A DNA stretch of 64,000 nucleotides from Planctomycetaceae bacterium (GTDB lineage Bacteria > Planctomycetota > Planctomycetia > Pirellulales > Pirellulaceae), in assembly GCA_002723275.1 (NCBI GenBank), contig PBNZ01000030.1, positions 184,425 to 248,424 on the forward strand, in the 5' to 3' direction. The position numbers and the translations under genes are program-made. The notes below the pieces were generated by a model. That model worked only from the letters and a program-made list of their open reading frames with translations. It had not been told where the DNA came from and searched no databases. Shown here piece by piece: positions 25,939 through 35,598 of this stretch; positions within the stretch are counted from its first letter, which is position 1, and the number at the start of each line of letters is the position of its first letter.

Positions 25939-27153
25939 TTAATACTCTCGTGGTGTGATTCGACCCTGCACCCGTGAGGGAAGCCCCACGATTCGCAGGA
26001 ATCCCTCGGCGTCCGTCTGGTTGTAGGATCCACCACCTTCCATGGTCGCGATTCCTTCATCATACAGGCTGTTGGGACTTGATCGTCCATCAACAAGGAT
26101 GTTGCCCTTGTACAGCTTTAAACGAACCTGACCGCTGGCCGGCTTGATTCCCTCACGAATCATCGCGAACAATGCGTCCATTTTGGGCGTGTACCACAGT
26201 CCGTAATAAACAGCCTCTGCGACCTCCGGAGCAAGTCGATCTCGAAGATGAATGAGATCGCGGTCCACGGTTAGTTGTTCCAGAACCAACAACGCATCGT
26301 ACAAAATCGTCATTCCAGGGGCTTCGTAGACGCCTCGACTTTTCATGCCCACAAAGCGGTTTTCGACCATGTCGATCCGACCCACGCCATTTCGTCCACC
26401 AATTTCATTCAGCTGCAAAACAACTTCGAGTGGGCTGCAGGCTTTCCCGTTGACGGCCACGGGGACGCCCGATTCAAAATCAACGGTAACGGTTTCAGCC
26501 TCTTCAGGGGCGTCCTGTGGCGAGACGGTCATGCCAAAATCGACGATCTCGACTCCGTTAACATCGAGATCCTCGAGCTTGCCGGCTTCGTAGCTGATGT
26601 GCAGGCAATTCTCATCGCTACTGTAGGGTTTGGCGGTCGAAGCTTTGACCGGGATGTTCTTTTCGGCACAGTAGTCGATCATCTCGGTACGTCCCGGAAA
26701 AGCATTGCGAAACTTTTCGATACGCCAGGGAGCGATCACCTGGACATTCGGATCCAACGCCTCTGCCGCGAGCTGGAAGCGACATTGGTCGTTGCCCTTA
26801 CCGGTTGCTCCATGAGCGTATGCGTCTGCTCCGACTTCTCGGGCAACTTGGAGGCATACCTTGGAAATTAGTGGTCGAGCGATGGAGGTGCCAAGCAGGT
26901 AGATCGACTCGTACTTGGCCTGCCATTGAAGAACTGGAAAAGCGAAGTCGCGACATAGTTCTTCTTGGGCATCGATGATCTGAGCACTGGCCGCGCCACA
27001 ATCTTTGGCCTTTTGAAGGATCGCCTCTCGATCCTCACAGGGTTGCCCTAGATCAACATAGACGGCGTGAACTTCATAACCCTCGTCCTGAAGCCATCCC
27101 AAAATGACAGACGTATCGAGTCCCCCGGAATAAGCCAGTACACAACTCGGCAT
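25939..27153 (-). CDS. argG: Argininosuccinate synthase
   Basis: ArgG joins citrulline and aspartate with ATP hydrolysis in arginine synthesis. The 404-residue length is typical of the bacterial type. Motifs are the PP-loop AYSGGLDTS (7-15), the citrulline and aspartate-binding region AHGATGKGNDQCRF, APWR, KPYSSDENCLHISYE and FVGMKSRGVYEAPG. The leader lacks an obvious arginine operator. larB is divergent, 204 bases away. No other arginine gene is adjacent. Confidence 0.98.
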   Translation of the reverse strand: MPSCVLAYSGGLDTSVILGWLQDEGYEVHAVYVDLGQPCEDREAILQKAKDCGAASAQIIDAQEELCRDFAFPVLQWQAKYESIYLLGTSIARPLISKVCLQVAREVGADAYAHGATGKGNDQCRFQLAAEALDPNVQVIAPWRIEKFRNAFPGRTEMIDYCAEKNIPVKASTAKPYSSDENCLHISYEAGKLEDLDVNGVEIVDFGMTVSPQDAPEEAETVTVDFESGVPVAVNGKACSPLEVVLQLNEIGGRNGVGRIDMVENRFVGMKSRGVYEAPGMTILYDALLVLEQLTVDRDLIHLRDRLAPEVAEAVYYGLWYTPKMDALFAMIREGIKPASGQVRLKLYKGNILVDGRSSPNSLYDEGIATMEGGGSYNQTDAEGFLRIVGLPSRVQGRITPREY

Positions 27154-27357
27154 GATCGTAGCCCTTTTTAGACCTCAGCCGTTGGCCGAGCGTCCCGTGA
27201 TTTGTTCAAGGAAGTTTCGAATCCGCCCATTTTGCGACGACTTGCCCTCACTCGCAAGGGTTGTTCGCCCGCATCGGTGCCGCCGATCAGGATAAACAGT
27301 TGTTGAGGGCGATACCTGGGCGTTTCCGCCTGCGACCAAAACCGCTACTCTAAAGGG

Positions 27358-28122
27358 ATGAATCAGGAACAATTGAGCGAGATGTGCCGTCAATTTATCG
27401 CGGGCGAAATTGAAACTCGTCAGTTTCTTTCTCAGTGCCTGGCAACCGCCACGGCAGCCTCGGATGATGCCACAATCGATGTTCAGCGGCTCGATCGTTG
27501 CGGCTTTCCGGAGGTCGTTTATGGTGAAGGCAAATCGCTCGAAACCATCGTTGCTGCTATCGAAGCCCTACAGGGACGCCAGCAAAAGGTGCTCGTGACC
27601 CGAGTTGCTCCCGAGCAAGCTGCAGCCATTCAAGCCAAATTCAGCAGTGCGACCTACAATCAATCGGGCCGCACACTCCGTGTTGACCCGGAAGGCATCA
27701 ACGAAGCTCGGGTTGGCCGGGTTGCTCTGATTACCGCCGGTTCCACCGATCGAGATGTGGCTGAAGAGGCCCGAGATACCTTGGACTGGATGGGAGTTGA
27801 GGTTGTCCTGCTCTCAGACGTCGGAGTTGCCGGGCCACATCGACTTGCTGTGCATTGGGAAAAGCTACAAGAGATCGATGCGGCTGTTGTTGTGGCAGGG
27901 ATGGAGGGAGCCCTGCCCAGCGTGGTCGGAGGTTACGTCGCGTGTCCTGTCGTTGCCGTGCCGACCAGTGTTGGTTATGGGGCAAGCTTCGGCGGTGTTG
28001 CCGCGTTGCTTGGCATGCTGAATAGCTGCTCTTCCAACGTGACGGTGGTGAATATTGATGCCGGATTCAAGGGCGGCTACGTGGCGGGTCTGATCGCGCG
28101 GCGAACCCACGCTTCCGATTGA
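27358..28122 (+). CDS. larB: Nickel-pincer cofactor biosynthesis protein LarB
   Basis: LarB carboxylates and hydrolyses nicotinic acid adenine dinucleotide, the first step to the nickel-pincer nucleotide used by lactate racemase and relatives. The 254-residue protein contains RCGFPEVVYGEGKSLE, the PurE-like glycine pattern AGMEGALPSVVGG, VAVPTSVGYGASFGG and LLGMLNSCSSNVTVVNIDAG, all typical of LarB. It belongs to the PurE/AIR carboxylase-related superfamily, but purE is shorter and lacks the FPEVVYGEGK N-terminal region. No larC or larE lies beside it. ribF begins seven bases downstream, so the two are probably co-transcribed. Confidence 0.9.
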   Translation: MNQEQLSEMCRQFIAGEIETRQFLSQCLATATAASDDATIDVQRLDRCGFPEVVYGEGKSLETIVAAIEALQGRQQKVLVTRVAPEQAAAIQAKFSSATYNQSGRTLRVDPEGINEARVGRVALITAGSTDRDVAEEARDTLDWMGVEVVLLSDVGVAGPHRLAVHWEKLQEIDAAVVVAGMEGALPSVVGGYVACPVVAVPTSVGYGASFGGVAALLGMLNSCSSNVTVVNIDAGFKGGYVAGLIARRTHASD

Positions 28123-28129
28123 CCTTTGG

Positions 28130-29074
28130 ATGGGATCCGATACTTTGCAATTGATTAGAAAGATCTCGGACGTTTCGAGCACGCTCCAGTACGGAGCGGT
28201 CGCCATCGGAAACTTCGATGGGGTCCACCAAGGTCATGCGCACTTAATTCGAAAGCTGATTGAACATGCGCGACAAAATGACGGGGCTGCGGTCGTCTTT
28301 ACATTCGATCCACACCCCGTGAGATTATTGCGGCCGGCATTGGCACCGGTGCCGTTGACCTGGACCGAACGAAAGGCTGAGTTGCTTGGCGAACTTGGTG
28401 TCGATGCGTTAATCGCGTATCCGACCGATGAGACGCTCCTGAGCCTCTCGCCGCAAGAATTTTTCTTGCAGATCATCTTGGAATCGCTGAGAGCGCGGGC
28501 CATCGTCGAAGGGCCCAACTTCTTCTTCGGGCGCGATCGAGTTGGAGACGTACATCTGCTCGCCGAATTGTGCCAGCAACATTCGATCTCCATGGAAATT
28601 GTGCAGCCGGTTGAAGTCGAAGACCGGTATATCTCAAGCAGTCGGATTCGCGATCTCATCGCCGCCGGTGATATGGCGCTCGCACGCGAGATGCTCACCC
28701 AACCCTATCGTATCCGAGGAATGGTGACCCACGGCGCGGCTCGGGGGGCCGGACTAGGATTTCCTACCGCCAATGTCGATGCCGTTGATACACTATTGCC
28801 GGCCCCAGGCGTCTATGCTGGACGGGCCTACTCCGAAGGGGAAATCTGGCCAGCGGCCATTCATCTGGGGCCAAATCCCACCTTTGGCGAACAGGCGGTG
28901 AAGGTCGAAGTTCACCTGATTGGGTACGAAGGAACACTCTACGGCAAACCGCTTGAGGTTGACTTTCTCGAGCGGTTGCGGGAAATTCACTCCTTCGATG
29001 GAATCGATCAGCTCGTGGCCCAACTACGCGTGGATGTTTCCCAGGCAGCGGACGTTTGTCACAATTTTGAATAG
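28130..29074 (+). CDS. ribF: Bifunctional riboflavin kinase/FAD synthetase
   Basis: RibF phosphorylates riboflavin to FMN and adenylates FMN to FAD. The 314-residue protein has the N-terminal nucleotidyltransferase motif GNFDGVHQGH (27-36) and its companion EGPNFFFGRDRVGD and SSSRIRDLI, followed by the C-terminal flavokinase domain with GAGLGFPTANVD and GPNPTFGE. ATG 28130 is seven bases after larB. Coupling of FAD synthesis to LarB is unusual but may be only positional. The call is secure. Confidence 0.96.
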   Translation: MGSDTLQLIRKISDVSSTLQYGAVAIGNFDGVHQGHAHLIRKLIEHARQNDGAAVVFTFDPHPVRLLRPALAPVPLTWTERKAELLGELGVDALIAYPTDETLLSLSPQEFFLQIILESLRARAIVEGPNFFFGRDRVGDVHLLAELCQQHSISMEIVQPVEVEDRYISSSRIRDLIAAGDMALAREMLTQPYRIRGMVTHGAARGAGLGFPTANVDAVDTLLPAPGVYAGRAYSEGEIWPAAIHLGPNPTFGEQAVKVEVHLIGYEGTLYGKPLEVDFLERLREIHSFDGIDQLVAQLRVDVSQAADVCHNFE

Positions 29075-29188
29075 TTCGCCCGCTTGAGCTAACGGATTTC
29101 AGTCAGGATTTTCAATAGCGATGCACTCGGTTGCCCTGGGATGTGGCACACTGAACGCGATCATTCGTGAGACAATGAGGTGATCTAA

Positions 29189-30169
29189 ATGTCGGTTGAT
29201 TGGTCAGCTTTCGTCGAAGTCATCAAAGCACATCAGAAATTTGTATTGACCAGTCACATTCGTCCGGACTGCGATGCGTTGGGCAGTGAATTGGGAATGG
29301 CCGGGGTGTTGGAAGCTCTGGGTAAGGATGTCGTGATCGTAAACGGGCATTCGACTCCACCGAACTTGGCCTTCATTGATCCAACCCAGCGAATTCGCAC
29401 TATTGGTGAAGATATCCAGCTCGCAGATCTAGAAGATCGAGAAGTATTAATGGTCTTGGACACCAGTGCATGGGCTCAACTCGGTCCCATGGGCGACGTG
29501 CTCAAAGCGACATCGGCTAAGAAAATCATTCTTGATCATCACGTCAGCTCGGACGATTTGGGGGCTGAGTCATTTAAAAATACTAAAGCGGAGGCAACGG
29601 GGCGACTGGTCTTAGAGGCAGCTGAGCAGCTGTCCGTCGAGCTAACCCCAGAAATCGCAACGCCGTTGTTTGCTGCTGTGGCTACGGATACGGGTTGGTA
29701 TCGATTTGCATCAGCGGGTAGCGGCACTTATCGACTGGCGGCGAAGCTCATTGATGCTGGTGCGAGCCCCCCCGAGATTTATGGTGAGCTCTACGAGCAG
29801 GAGACGCTCGGCCGATGTCGATTGCGAGGAGTGATTCTCTCACGACTGGAAACTGAATTGGACGGTCGCCTAGTGCATACCTATGTCCTCAAGGAAGACT
29901 TCGACAAGTGTGGAGCAGTTCCGCAGGATACAGAAGACGCAATTAACCTCTCATTGGCTATTTCGGGCACAAAATTTGCTTTCATCCTTGTCGAGCAGAA
30001 GACGGGTGGTTTCAAATTAAGCTTCCGTAGTCGCTGTGCCCTGGATTGTAGCAAGGTGGCCGAGCATTTCGGTGGGGGGGGCCATAAGGCTGCCGCCGGC
30101 GCCTTTATCGACGAACCCTTTAAAATTGCACAATCGGCGGTGCTTGTCCACGTTCGTTCACTGCTATAA
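29189..30169 (+). CDS. DHH-DHHA1 phosphoesterase, NrnA-like
   Basis: A 326-residue cytoplasmic phosphoesterase of the NrnA/pAp-phosphatase group, which degrades short oligoribonucleotides and removes the 3'-phosphate from pAp. The DHH domain shows HIRPDCDALGSELGM (metal ligands), VLDTS, and ILDHHVSSDD, and the C-terminal DHHA1 domain ends with FGGGGHKAAAGAFI. Domain order and size fit NrnA. The ATG is preceded by GAGGTG-like bases. It is followed about 90 bases later by the Rieske gene. Confidence 0.88.
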   Translation: MSVDWSAFVEVIKAHQKFVLTSHIRPDCDALGSELGMAGVLEALGKDVVIVNGHSTPPNLAFIDPTQRIRTIGEDIQLADLEDREVLMVLDTSAWAQLGPMGDVLKATSAKKIILDHHVSSDDLGAESFKNTKAEATGRLVLEAAEQLSVELTPEIATPLFAAVATDTGWYRFASAGSGTYRLAAKLIDAGASPPEIYGELYEQETLGRCRLRGVILSRLETELDGRLVHTYVLKEDFDKCGAVPQDTEDAINLSLAISGTKFAFILVEQKTGGFKLSFRSRCALDCSKVAEHFGGGGHKAAAGAFIDEPFKIAQSAVLVHVRSLL

Positions 30170-30266
30170 TTAACGAGTCGTAGCCATAACCTGGACGGTC
30201 AGAAACGATTTCGGCATTTGCCTGCCGATCGTAAGCTTTCTACCCAGCTTCAAGGAGTTAATGAGG

Positions 30267-30860
30267 ATGAGCGATTCTCAGACGTCCGGAAGTTCCGAAG
30301 CACCCCGAAGAAATTTTTTCGTGCGGGCATTCACCGCCGCTCTTGGCGCTTTCTTGGGGCTTGTACCGGCGATGTTCGGTTTGCTGTTCTTCTTTGACCC
30401 ACTTTTGCGAAAAAGAAAAAAGGGATCTGCTGGGGCGGCGGCTGGCGAGAAAAAAGATGCTGAAGGATTTACACGCCTGGATGTAAAGCTGGATACCTTG
30501 CCTAGCGACGGCACCCCGATGGCCTTTAAGGTCCGTGACGACAAGTACGATGCGTGGAATCTCTATAAGGACGTGGAAGTCGGCACGGTTTGGGTGCGAC
30601 GCACAGCCGATGATGACGTCGTCGCATTCAGCACGATTTGCCCGCATCTCGGATGTGCTGTCGACTTCCGCGCTGGTCGTCAAGATTTTTTCTGTCCATG
30701 CCACACCAGTGCCTTCGATCTAGAGGGCGAACGAATGAATGACATTCCGCCTCGAGGAATGGATCGACTCGCCACTAAAGTCAATGATCAGACCGGTATC
30801 TGGGTGAAGTACCAAACCTTTTTAGCGGGCAGAAAAGAACAAATTGCCACCGATGAATAG
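30267..30860 (+). CDS. Rieske [2Fe-2S] protein of a cytochrome bc complex
   Basis: The Rieske subunit passes electrons from quinol to cytochrome c within the bc complex at the membrane. The protein has 197 residues: an N-terminal membrane anchor (about 22-44), a basic RKRKK stop-transfer stretch, and a C-terminal Rieske fold with cluster motifs CPHLGC and CPCHTS. ATG 30267 sits nine bases after AAGGAG; the ATG at 30261 would leave only three. The next gene starts eight bases inside this one, so translation is probably coupled. Confidence 0.93.
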   Translation: MSDSQTSGSSEAPRRNFFVRAFTAALGAFLGLVPAMFGLLFFFDPLLRKRKKGSAGAAAGEKKDAEGFTRLDVKLDTLPSDGTPMAFKVRDDKYDAWNLYKDVEVGTVWVRRTADDDVVAFSTICPHLGCAVDFRAGRQDFFCPCHTSAFDLEGERMNDIPPRGMDRLATKVNDQTGIWVKYQTFLAGRKEQIATDE

Positions 30861-32799
30861 ATTGCTCGAATGGCTTGACGATCGAACCGGCTATCGCAAC
30901 CTGCTCAATGAAACGCTTTATGAGCCGATCCCTGGCGGAGCTCGTTGGCGGTACGTCTGGGGTAGCACGCTGGTTTTTACCTTCGTGATCCAGATGATCA
31001 CCGGGATATGCTTGTGGGCTGCGTACAGTCCCAGCGTTCAGACGGCGTGGGAAAGTGTCTTCTACATACAGCATGAAATGTACCTCGGCAGCGTGGTGCG
31101 AGGGATGCATCATTATGCGGCTCAGGTCATGATCGTGCTGTTGGCATTACACTTGATGCAGGTCATTATCGATGGCGCTTATCGAGCTCCGCGCGAAATC
31201 AATTTTTGGCTCGGACTCATTCTGATGCAGATCATCCTCGGGCTTTCCCTGACGGGGTATTTGCTCCCTTGGGATCAGAAGGGCTACTATGCCACCCAGG
31301 TGACGACGAAGATCGTTGGGTCTGCCCCTGTTGTTGGCCAAGAACTGCAAAACTTGGTTCAGGGAGGAAGTGAGTACGGACACCATACACTGACCCGTTT
31401 CTTTGCCATGCACGCTGGTCTGCTACCGGCTTTGCTTATCTTTTTTCTGGTGGTCCACATCTACGTCTTTCGACGACATGGGATCACTGTCAAGAACCCA
31501 AACCGTGGGCCCAGTTCGGACTTTTGGCCAGATCAAGTTTTACGAGATTCAGTGGCCTGTCTCGGCGTACTGGCCGTTGTGATGGGACTCGCCATCTTTA
31601 AGGGTGCTGCCCTGAGTGGCCCGGCGGATCCGTCAGAAGCGTACTCGGCGGCTCGGCCCGAATGGTATTTCATGTTCCTGTTTCGATTTCTAAGATTCGA
31701 AATGGTGGAACATTTTGGCCAGGCTTTCGGGGCCATTTACGTGCCCGGTGCGGTCATGCTGTTGATTGCGTTGATGCCGATCATCGCACTGGTTCGCGGT
31801 GGGCACCGATTTAATGTGATTTTTGCCTGGTCTTTGATGGGTGTCATCGTTGGGCTAACAGTTTTGTCTTTGATAGAAGACGTTCGTGATGTTGAGCATC
31901 AGGCGGCTCTTGCCGAGGCAGATCGGGATGCCCTACGCGCTGTCGAGCTTGCCTCCGGTCCCAATCGGATTCCCATCGAAGGTGCTGGAAAGCTTTTACG
32001 AGAGGATCCCTTCACGCAAGGACCTAGAATCTTCGCAAAACATTGTGCCGCGTGCCATCGATATGACGGGCACAATGGCCGGGGCAGGATGGTGATGACT
32101 GCCGATGACGATACAGGGATCGAACGTCCGACTCTGCCGACTGCGGCCGATCTCGGCAATTTTGGCGATCGTCAGTGGTGGCGGAGGATCCTCACTGACT
32201 ATCGTAATCTGATGCAGCCGCTCGAGAACGCCGGTTATGATGTGGAATCATCGATCGAATACGGCATGATCTCTTGGTTCGAAGAAAGCGTGGAAGTCTT
32301 GACTGCCGAAGCGAATCAGGCAGATGTGGATGCAATGGTTGAATACCTGGTCGCTCAAAGCGGTCGGCCTGGTCTCGAACTCAATGCAGAATTAATGGAA
32401 CGAGGTGAAGAGATTCTTTCAACAGGCTCGCTCACAGAAGGTGAAATTTCGACGTGCGATGATTGTCACTCCGAAATAGGGGGAGAATTTGAGTTAGGAA
32501 CTGATAATGTCGGGATTCCAGAACTCAATGGCTATGCCTCCTACACTTGGCTCAAGGCCTTCATTGATAATCCGGGAACTGAACAGTTCTATGGAGAAAA
32601 CAACTGCATGCCGGCCTTTGCCGATAAACTGTCGTCCTCCGATATGGATCTGCTCGTGCGTTGGATGATTGGTGATTATGCAGCCACCGAAGTCAAGCCG
32701 TACAATTCAAAAGTCGAGTTGTTGCAGATAGAGATCGATGATTCCTCGGGCAACGAAGTGGCGAATGCTGACGAGCAACCCGCGGCAGACTCAGAGTGA
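30853..32799 (+). CDS. Cytochrome b fused to a c-type di-heme domain
   Basis: A 648-residue fusion. The first 350 residues are cytochrome b of a bc complex: the start MNRLLEWLDDRTGYR, heme-ligating His pairs in RGMHHYAAQVMIVLLALHL and FFAMHAG followed by VVHIYVFRRHG, and the quinol-site variant PEWYF. A C-terminal domain then carries two c-heme motifs, CAACH (near residue 397) and CDDCH (near residue 536). The Rieske gene overlaps it by eight bases. The cytochrome c1 role is therefore probably served by the tail of this protein. The heme stoichiometry is inferred from the motifs. Confidence 0.93.
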   Translation: MNRLLEWLDDRTGYRNLLNETLYEPIPGGARWRYVWGSTLVFTFVIQMITGICLWAAYSPSVQTAWESVFYIQHEMYLGSVVRGMHHYAAQVMIVLLALHLMQVIIDGAYRAPREINFWLGLILMQIILGLSLTGYLLPWDQKGYYATQVTTKIVGSAPVVGQELQNLVQGGSEYGHHTLTRFFAMHAGLLPALLIFFLVVHIYVFRRHGITVKNPNRGPSSDFWPDQVLRDSVACLGVLAVVMGLAIFKGAALSGPADPSEAYSAARPEWYFMFLFRFLRFEMVEHFGQAFGAIYVPGAVMLLIALMPIIALVRGGHRFNVIFAWSLMGVIVGLTVLSLIEDVRDVEHQAALAEADRDALRAVELASGPNRIPIEGAGKLLREDPFTQGPRIFAKHCAACHRYDGHNGRGRMVMTADDDTGIERPTLPTAADLGNFGDRQWWRRILTDYRNLMQPLENAGYDVESSIEYGMISWFEESVEVLTAEANQADVDAMVEYLVAQSGRPGLELNAELMERGEEILSTGSLTEGEISTCDDCHSEIGGEFELGTDNVGIPELNGYASYTWLKAFIDNPGTEQFYGENNCMPAFADKLSSSDMDLLVRWMIGDYAATEVKPYNSKVELLQIEIDDSSGNEVANADEQPAADSE

Positions 32800-32870
32800 G
32801 TCGTGTTGAATCTGTCTGATGCTAGCGTGCGTGTCGTTCTCGTTATTATCGTTTCAGTTTAACGCGCAGA

Positions 32871-33710
32871 TTGCCGAATCAATACGATGACGGAGCGCGG
32901 ATACTTGAGCGCTTGAAACGGCGAATTTTAGTCTTCAGCCATGAGCGAAGCCGTATGTGGTGCGCTAACTGTGAAACCGAACGTCTTTTTTCACCCGATG
33001 CCGAGGATCCGGCTGAGATGGTATGTGTGCAATGTCAATCGAGCCCATCGCAGCAGCCTGGTTCGCCCACGTTACGATGGGACAGTCCGCATCCGGACGA
33101 ATCCTCGGATGAAGACATCCATCATGACGTTTGCGTGATTGAGCCTCCACCGGTTCTCGACGACGCCGTCGATTGGCACCCGGGGCACGTTGCTCTTCGT
33201 CCTGTTTTTGAAGATTCGACGTCGTCATCAGACTTGCCTGGTGACGATCGGACAACGCAAGTGGCACGGGCTCCCTCGGGAGCCAAAACAGTTCGCCGGC
33301 GATCCTCTATCCTTTGTTGGGCGATGTTGATGTTGGGGGTCGCTCTGTTTGCCTGTGGCGGCTCGCTGATCGGTTTTTCATTGTTGGGCGACCGAGGTGA
33401 ATTGTGGAGTCTCGGGACGCCACTCGCTCTGGCGGGCCAGGCCGCCTTCTTGATCGGTCTGGTTCTTCAGCTCGATGTGATCTGGTATCAAAGTCGTCAG
33501 ACCTCTCGCAACGTTTCACGCCTTGATGTTCGCCTGACGGAAATGCAGGATGCTCCTGAAAAGCATTGCGAGCTTGCCGAAGCCGAAACGGCTCACCGCT
33601 TCGATCGGGATATACCCCGGGAGACCAGTCCGCAGTTTTTGCTGAGGGATCTCAAAGGGCAGCTCGAATTGTTGGCGAATCGTCTTTCTCACGAAAGTGA
33701 GAAGTACTAA
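32871..33710 (+). CDS. Membrane protein with N-terminal zinc ribbon
   Basis: A 279-residue protein of unrecognised family. Two CxxC pairs (CANCETERLF and VCVQCQ) form a putative zinc ribbon at about residues 31-55, followed by an acidic linker and two membrane helices at about 148-170 and 180-200. The C-terminal tail is charged and helical, possibly coiled coil (residues about 205-275). The start is TTG 32871 with no clear ribosome-binding site, so the first residues are uncertain; ATG 32955 would leave the second cysteine pair only. It overlaps the HAD gene end by four bases on the opposite strand. Confidence 0.6.
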   Translation: MPNQYDDGARILERLKRRILVFSHERSRMWCANCETERLFSPDAEDPAEMVCVQCQSSPSQQPGSPTLRWDSPHPDESSDEDIHHDVCVIEPPPVLDDAVDWHPGHVALRPVFEDSTSSSDLPGDDRTTQVARAPSGAKTVRRRSSILCWAMLMLGVALFACGGSLIGFSLLGDRGELWSLGTPLALAGQAAFLIGLVLQLDVIWYQSRQTSRNVSRLDVRLTEMQDAPEKHCELAEAETAHRFDRDIPRETSPQFLLRDLKGQLELLANRLSHESEKY

Positions 33711-34396
33711 AGCTCGTCGACCGACAGCAGCGCCGCCACGATTTCCGAAGGACTCAAGTCTTCCAAGAGAAAGTCCGGATTTGCCTCTGCCAGTTGATCG
33801 ACGCTGAACCCACCCGTCGCGACGGCAACTGAGTTGGCTCCGATCGCTTTCGCGCAGCGAATGTCGTTTGCCGTGTCGCCGATCACCCAGACGTCTCGAG
33901 GATCGATCGACTGATTCAGGTGGTCGCAGGCATTTGCGAAAGCCACCTCTGCGACGTTGTTTCGTGAGACATGATGGTCTCCGTAGCCACCAAAATGGAA
34001 GAAATCCCAGAGCTCGTAATAACGCAGCTTGGCTTTAGCAGCTGCCTGAATGTTGCCGGTCAGCAAACCCAGATGAGAACGAGAGCAGGCATGTAATTGT
34101 TCAATTGCTTCGAGAACCCCGGTCAGTACCTCTCCCTCTTGTTTTTCCAAGTGGTCATGCAGGTGTTGGAGATAGGAACGTTGAAAGAGATCCCAATTTT
34201 CTTCGGTGACCTCGATGTCGTGTACCTGGAACAGGTCTCGTACGATCGCGCGGTCGGTGCGGCCGGCAAAACCGATCTGTTCACGGTCAGGATTTGCAAT
34301 GGAAAAGGCATCCACGAGCGTCGCAAAGGCTGCTTCTTGTCCCGCTCCGCCACTCAGTATTAACGTTCCGTCGATATCGAAGAGCCAGATTTTCAT
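33707..34396 (-). CDS. HAD-superfamily hydrolase, phosphoglycolate phosphatase-like
   Basis: A 229-residue HAD phosphatase of the Gph type. The four HAD motifs are visible: DIDGTLI (motif I, Asp at 7 and 9), LLTGN (motif II), a conserved lysine region AKLRYYELWDFF and GDTANDIRCAKAIGA (motif IV). The cap domain lies between motifs I and II. The likely reaction is removal of phosphate from a small metabolite such as 2-phosphoglycolate, but the substrate cannot be told. The protease gene lies eight bases upstream on the same strand, so they are probably one transcript. Confidence 0.87.
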   Translation of the reverse strand: MKIWLFDIDGTLILSGGAGQEAAFATLVDAFSIANPDREQIGFAGRTDRAIVRDLFQVHDIEVTEENWDLFQRSYLQHLHDHLEKQEGEVLTGVLEAIEQLHACSRSHLGLLTGNIQAAAKAKLRYYELWDFFHFGGYGDHHVSRNNVAEVAFANACDHLNQSIDPRDVWVIGDTANDIRCAKAIGANSVAVATGGFSVDQLAEANPDFLLEDLSPSEIVAALLSVDEL

Positions 34397-34404
34397 GTTG
34401 TCGC

Positions 34405-35598
34405 TCAGGGAGATGGGACAAGGGTCAGTGGGAGCGTAATTGTCTCTTCATCGTTACGCCGTAGATTGCGAATGATCGTCAGGTTAATGGTGTTACCTGC
34501 CTTTTGACTTTCCAGGAAGGTAAGCCAGTCATTCAAGTCATCGATCGGCTGGTCGTTGGCGCTGACGATCAGATCTCCATAACGGACCAGCGTGCGGACG
34601 CGACGACCTTGTGAGGCCAATAACGACCGAGTGGGTTGGATACCCGCTTGCTGGGCCGGCGAGTTCGGCAAGACGTCCCGAACGAGTACCCCAGTTAAGT
34701 TCGGGGTGAAACGATCCTGGAATGGGACAATGCCAATCGATGGACGGATGATCTTGCCATGCCGAATCAGCTCCGGAACGATCCGATTCACGGTATCAAC
34801 GGGAATCGCAAAACCAATGCCCGCGTACGCTCCTGAGGGACTGTAGATCGCTGTGTTGACTCCGATTAGTCGCCCCGCACTGTCCAGAAGCGGACCGCCC
34901 GAATTACCCGGATTGATTGCGGCGTCGGTCTGTATGACTCCGTCGATTGTGCGAATTGCCGCGACCGCCGAGGTGTTCTCGCTGGTTCTGATCTCTCGGT
35001 CAAGGGCGCTGATGACCCCTGTTGTCAGGGTTTGGTCGAGTCCAAATGGATTGCCGATGGCAAACACTTTCTGGCCAACGACCAGGTCATTGGATTGGCC
35101 GATCATGATGGGTTCAAGTTTTTCGGCAGGAGCCATGATCTTCAAGACGGCGAGGTCTTTACCGGGAGCTCGCCCTACGATTTTGGCATCCCATACGGAT
35201 TGCTCGGAAAGCGATACGCGTGCGACATCCGCGGATGCAATCACGTGATCGTTGGTCACGATGTGGCCGTCGCGGTCCCAGACAAACCCCGAGCCGTGGC
35301 CTGGATTCATTTCTGTGGCGTCCAGCGAAAAACGATCAAACTCTATCTGCGACGTACGGATGTAAACCACGGAGGGGGCGTTCGTACGAAATAACTCAAT
35401 CGTCGACTTTTCGTCCTCTGCCAGATCACCCCGTTGAGTCACTGGGCGAGGCTCGGCGTCCGGATCGTGCAATTGGTTTGCTTTCCATTGCCCGTACCAG
35501 ACCGCGGCAAGGTAACCTACCAACAGCATCAAAATGTAAGGTAATGCTTGCGATAGAAACGGACGGGCTGGGGCAGGCTGGGGAGACGGATAGTTCAT
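34405..35598 (-). CDS. HtrA/DegP-type serine protease with PDZ domain
   Basis: A 397-residue membrane-anchored protease of the HtrA family. An uncleaved helix at about 18-34 is followed by a trypsin-like domain with catalytic His118 (VTNDHVI), Asp148 (KDLAVLKI) and Ser233 (AAINPGNSGGPLL). GNPFGLDQTLTTG and GVNTAIYSPSG are also typical. A PDZ domain occupies the C-terminal 100 residues. It probably degrades misfolded proteins or senses envelope stress. It is followed closely by the HAD gene. Confidence 0.94.
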   Translation of the reverse strand: MNYPSPQPAPARPFLSQALPYILMLLVGYLAAVWYGQWKANQLHDPDAEPRPVTQRGDLAEDEKSTIELFRTNAPSVVYIRTSQIEFDRFSLDATEMNPGHGSGFVWDRDGHIVTNDHVIASADVARVSLSEQSVWDAKIVGRAPGKDLAVLKIMAPAEKLEPIMIGQSNDLVVGQKVFAIGNPFGLDQTLTTGVISALDREIRTSENTSAVAAIRTIDGVIQTDAAINPGNSGGPLLDSAGRLIGVNTAIYSPSGAYAGIGFAIPVDTVNRIVPELIRHGKIIRPSIGIVPFQDRFTPNLTGVLVRDVLPNSPAQQAGIQPTRSLLASQGRRVRTLVRYGDLIVSANDQPIDDLNDWLTFLESQKAGNTINLTIIRNLRRNDEETITLPLTLVPSP

